The notes under the pieces were generated by a model. That model saw only the letters and a list, made by a program, of their open reading frames with translations, had not been told where the DNA came from and did no database searches. From an uncultured Lachnospiraceae bacterium (GTDB lineage Bacteria; Bacillota; Clostridia; Lachnospirales; Lachnospiraceae), in contig CAMJWQ010000140.1 in NCBI GenBank assembly GCA_946409475.1, positions 1 through 8,428 of the forward strand: 8,428 nucleotides of DNA. Direction: 5' to 3'. Positions 7,220 to 8,428 of this stretch are shown one piece after another (positions within the stretch are counted from its first letter, which is position 1; each line of letters starts with the position of its first letter). A program made the position numbers and the translations under genes.

Positions 7220-8083
7220 TTAGAACCGATCGTAATTTTTATCATTTTCGAGCTGCGAAAGCAGTTCTTTTGCTTCCTTTACACTATATCCATTATGAAT
7301 GATATAACGAAGTACAATAACCAACGCAGTTACGTCACGGTAATCCCATACGAATCTGCCCATTGTAACACCACCTACACCGCAATCCATAGCATCTCTT
7401 GTCATTTGTAAATAATCATCCAGTGTCTTGCAGGCATCTCCCCCCTGAATAACTACTCTAAACGAGCTGGGTACACATGCAATTACCTTTGCCATACTTT
7501 CCGGATCTCCTGTATACGTAGTTTTTACAATATCCATTCCCAGTTCACATGCACTTCTTACACAATACGCTATATTTTCCCATGCCGTTTTTTTATCATC
7601 CGCCACGCTTTCCCCTTTCGGATACACATGTCCGATTAGAGGCATCCCTATTTTGTCGCAATATTCGGAAACTTCACCGATTCTTTCAAATTGCTCATTT
7701 TGAAAATCTCCCAATGTCATGGCGCCCATGGAAACGGCATCCGCTCCCATACGTACCGCTGCATCTACAGAACCAAATACAACATCATTTGTCGGTGATG
7801 TCGGTGCATAATTTGAAATTTTATGAAGTACGGAAATCCCGGATCCTACATGAGGTCCCCAACACCTTTTTTGAATTCCGCCTGTCATTGTAATTGCCTC
7901 CGGGCGTCCTGCTACAATTTTATCAATTGCACCTTGTATGTCGTGTATTCCCTTCATGGGTGCAATTCCGCGTGATATGGCATGATCCACGGTAATTGCT
8001 ACCATCTTATTTGATTTTGGATTTACCATTCTTGCTAATCTGACCGCTTTTCCCATTGCCATCATTGGTTCTACATATTTCAT
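7220..8083 (-). CDS. Class I aldolase, DhnA/FbaB (DeoC/LsrF-like) family
   Basis: Cytoplasmic TIM-barrel aldolase predicted to cleave a phosphorylated keto sugar or keto acid through a Schiff base. At 287 residues it is close to the family norm. Visible features are VDHA at 32-35 (Asp33 on the first strand), YPKG at 154-157 corresponding to the YPRG tyrosine of archaeal-type fructose-bisphosphate aldolases, VKTTYTGD at 186-193 with Lys187 as predicted Schiff-base lysine, and two phosphate-binding segments, QGG at 213-215 and MGRFVW at 241-246. The start ATG has AAGGAG 8 bases upstream and lies 33 bases after the dehydrogenase stop. LsrF and the amino-dideoxy-heptulosonate synthases are in the same family, but the retained tyrosine and lysine favour a true aldolase. 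Its position directly before an FGGY kinase suggests it cleaves the kinase product, probably to DHAP and an aldehyde. The substrate is unknown. Confidence 0.9.
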   Translation of the reverse strand: MKYVEPMMAMGKAVRLARMVNPKSNKMVAITVDHAISRGIAPMKGIHDIQGAIDKIVAGRPEAITMTGGIQKRCWGPHVGSGISVLHKISNYAPTSPTNDVVFGSVDAAVRMGADAVSMGAMTLGDFQNEQFERIGEVSEYCDKIGMPLIGHVYPKGESVADDKKTAWENIAYCVRSACELGMDIVKTTYTGDPESMAKVIACVPSSFRVVIQGGDACKTLDDYLQMTRDAMDCGVGGVTMGRFVWDYRDVTALVIVLRYIIHNGYSVKEAKELLSQLENDKNYDRF

Positions 8084-8116
8084 TTTTTTCTCTCCTTCTT
8101 AAAAAAATTTATTAAA

Positions 8117-8428
8117 TTATGGCTCAATCACAATTTTTAGAGCTGTTCCCGCCATGTGCAGCTTAAGTGCATCATTAAAATCGTTTAATTTAAATTTGTG
8201 AGATACGATAGCATCCAAATCAATTTTCTTTGTTATGACCATATCGGATGCCTGCAAGTAATCCATTCTTCTATATGCTGTGCTTCCTGTCGTATTTAAC
8301 TCATTATAATGAATAATACTTGGATCAATATCACTTGACTTCCCTTTAGGAAAACCGGCAAACAGGCAGATCGTTCCACCTTTTTTGGCAAGTTTTAATG
8401 TATCATTCACCAATGCATTTACACCAAT
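8117..8428 (-). CDS. Zinc-type medium-chain alcohol/polyol dehydrogenase, C-terminal part (cut by window edge)
   Basis: The final 103 residues of a longer protein whose start lies beyond the right end of the window; the frame is open to the last base. The fragment begins in the nucleotide-binding domain (IGVNALVNDTLKLAKKGG), continues through a strand and turn, GGTICLFAGFPKG, and ends with the typical closing segments of sorbitol/threonine-dehydrogenase-like enzymes: HYNELNTTGS, then MVITKKIDLDAIVSHKFKL, and the end ALKIVIEP. Family members are about 340-350 residues, so roughly 70 percent is missing, including any catalytic zinc ligands and the GxGxxG motif. Such enzymes oxidise a secondary alcohol of a polyol or sugar acid with NAD(P). 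Its place 33 bases before the aldolase suggests it makes the keto group needed for aldol cleavage. Codon 5' of GTG AAT is TTG and is internal, not a start. Confidence 0.85.
   Translation of the reverse strand: MGVNALVNDTLKLAKKGGTICLFAGFPKGKSSDIDPSIIHYNELNTTGSTAYRRMDYLQASDMVITKKIDLDAIVSHKFKLNDFNDALKLHMAGTALKIVIEP

Noticed and set aside
5644..8083. Assignment of the kinase-aldolase pair as an AI-2 (Lsr) system
   Set aside because: There is no LsrG or Lsr ABC transporter, a TRAP transporter is present instead, and the aldolase retains the YP(R/K)G tyrosine of true aldolases.
8106..8118. AATTTA-T-TAAATT palindrome with T-run between dehydrogenase and aldolase genes
   Set aside because: It is all A-T pairs with a one-base centre, cannot form a stable RNA hairpin, and overlaps the dehydrogenase stop codon. 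It is probably chance in AT-rich DNA.

Overview
The window looks like part of a catabolic operon from a low-GC Gram-positive bacterium, most likely a gut-type Clostridia/Lachnospiraceae relative. That placement is inferred from the AT-rich DNA, the strong GGAGG-type ribosome sites, the lipoprotein signal on the binding protein and the style of the proteins. All nine genes lie on the minus strand, so transcription runs from the right end of the window to the left. No RNA gene, insertion sequence, CRISPR array or regulator gene is visible, and the main promoter must lie beyond the right end.

In transcription order: (1) the C-terminal third of a zinc-type medium-chain alcohol/polyol dehydrogenase, cut by the window edge (8117-8428); (2) a class I DhnA/FbaB-type aldolase (7220-8083); (3) an FGGY sugar kinase (5644-7170); (4-6) a complete three-part TRAP transporter, made of a lipoprotein binding protein DctP (4519-5604), small membrane subunit DctQ (3854-4393) and large permease DctM (2551-3846); (7) a D-2-hydroxyacid dehydrogenase of the hydroxypyruvate reductase/glycerate dehydrogenase type (1491-2456); (8) a 55-residue membrane protein of unknown function (1277-1444); (9) a GlxK/GarK-type glycerate kinase (84-1229). 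Gene gaps are 7 to 125 bases. The largest, between dctP and dctQ, holds a clear hairpin.

Together the genes read as uptake and breakdown of an acidic sugar. The TRAP system imports a carboxylate, the dehydrogenase makes a keto group, the kinase phosphorylates the far end, and the aldolase splits the product into DHAP plus a short carbonyl acid. The hydroxyacid dehydrogenase and glycerate kinase then take a three-carbon acid to 2-phosphoglycerate. One chemically consistent version is a hexonate going through a 5-keto-6-phospho-aldonate to DHAP and tartronate semialdehyde, by analogy with IolC/IolJ in inositol breakdown. The substrate itself cannot be read from the sequence.

The first 83 bases, downstream of the glycerate kinase, are very AT-rich with small inverted repeats and no gene.
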